The notes beneath the pieces were generated by a model. That model ran no database searches, was not told where the DNA came from, and was given only the letters and a program-made list of their open reading frames with translations. 64,000 bases of DNA, from the NCBI RefSeq assembly GCF_003248455.1, contig NZ_QFNM01000014.1, forward strand, positions 14,070 to 78,069, in the 5' to 3' direction. The DNA is from Brevundimonas sp. Lineage in GTDB: Bacteria; Pseudomonadota; Alphaproteobacteria; Caulobacterales; Caulobacteraceae. The translations under genes were made by a program, and so were the position numbers. The first letter of the stretch is position 1, and every line of letters begins with the position of its first letter. This document shows, one piece after another, positions 63,966 to 64,000 of this stretch.

Positions 63966-64000
63966 ATGAAACGAGCGAGATTCACGGAAGAGCAGATCAT
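63966..64000 (+). CDS. IS3-family transposase OrfA, 5' fragment
   Basis: The last 35 bases read MKRARFTEEQI, the usual start of the IS407-group IS3 OrfA, which carries a HTH; the gene runs off the end of the window. The IS boundary is probably in 63930-63960, just beside the frameshifted gene. Confidence 0.8.
   Translation, partial: MKRARFTEEQI

Overview
The window is GC-rich alphaproteobacterial chromosome that most resembles Brevundimonas or another member of Caulobacteraceae. The best lineage markers are a DivL-type kinase with Tyr in place of the phospho-accepting His, a PhyR / NepR-EcfG-PhyK general stress locus with EcfG promoters, and a nearby structured RNA that looks like the Caulobacter stress sRNA GsrN. 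No rRNA or tRNA gene was seen.

1-43.1 kb is core chromosome. It opens with rpsP (carrying an apparent 32-nt frameshifting deletion) and ffh. A two-gene carboxy(nor)spermidine route for polyamines follows (2.5-4.9 kb). Next is a minus-strand block nadD-rsfS-rlmH-envC-ctpA. After an alpha/beta hydrolase/zur pair and a SapC-family gene comes the general stress module (13.2-17.3 kb), with four EcfG-type promoters feeding phyR, nepR-ecfG, an entericidin-like lipoprotein and the GsrN candidate. Then come an aldehyde dehydrogenase, obgE, a HerA-like ATPase and nfu. Two XRE regulators follow with shared TGAAAC palindromes, and then the plus-strand series tsaB-rimI-fur/mur-miaB-phoH-ybeY-lnt. The stretch 30.5-43.1 kb holds assorted core genes: a Gre factor, a flavoprotein, two M28 peptidases, divL, marC, pyrF, a repeat-rich secreted protein, a DUF1674 protein and htpX.

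43.1-64 kb is accessory. A palindromic intergenic repeat and a MucR-like gene precede a large serine recombinase (44.8-46.3 kb), a region-4-only sigma-like protein encoded antisense to its 3' end, a Tat-signal protein, a small XRE regulator in an AT-rich control region, two small exported proteins each followed by a copy of a 108-bp direct repeat, and an MFS/LysR pair. At 50.9-57.0 kb is a mobilisation module: DUF6118, a Ti-type TraA relaxase-helicase, a predicted IncQ/MOBQ-like oriT, a TraD-like protein and a VirD4/TraG coupling protein. No mating-pair-formation gene is visible, so within the window this is mobilisable DNA.

57.0-64.0 kb is a defence-like cargo island, all on the minus strand: a Panacea (DUF4065) antitoxin-like gene with an unrecognised 242-aa partner, a Gabija-like OLD-family nuclease plus UvrD helicase pair with overlapping reading frames, and a frameshifted gene with a DUF3883-like C-terminus. 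The last 35 bases begin an IS3-family transposase OrfA. If the oriT is read correctly, this defence cargo lies on the side that would enter a recipient first.
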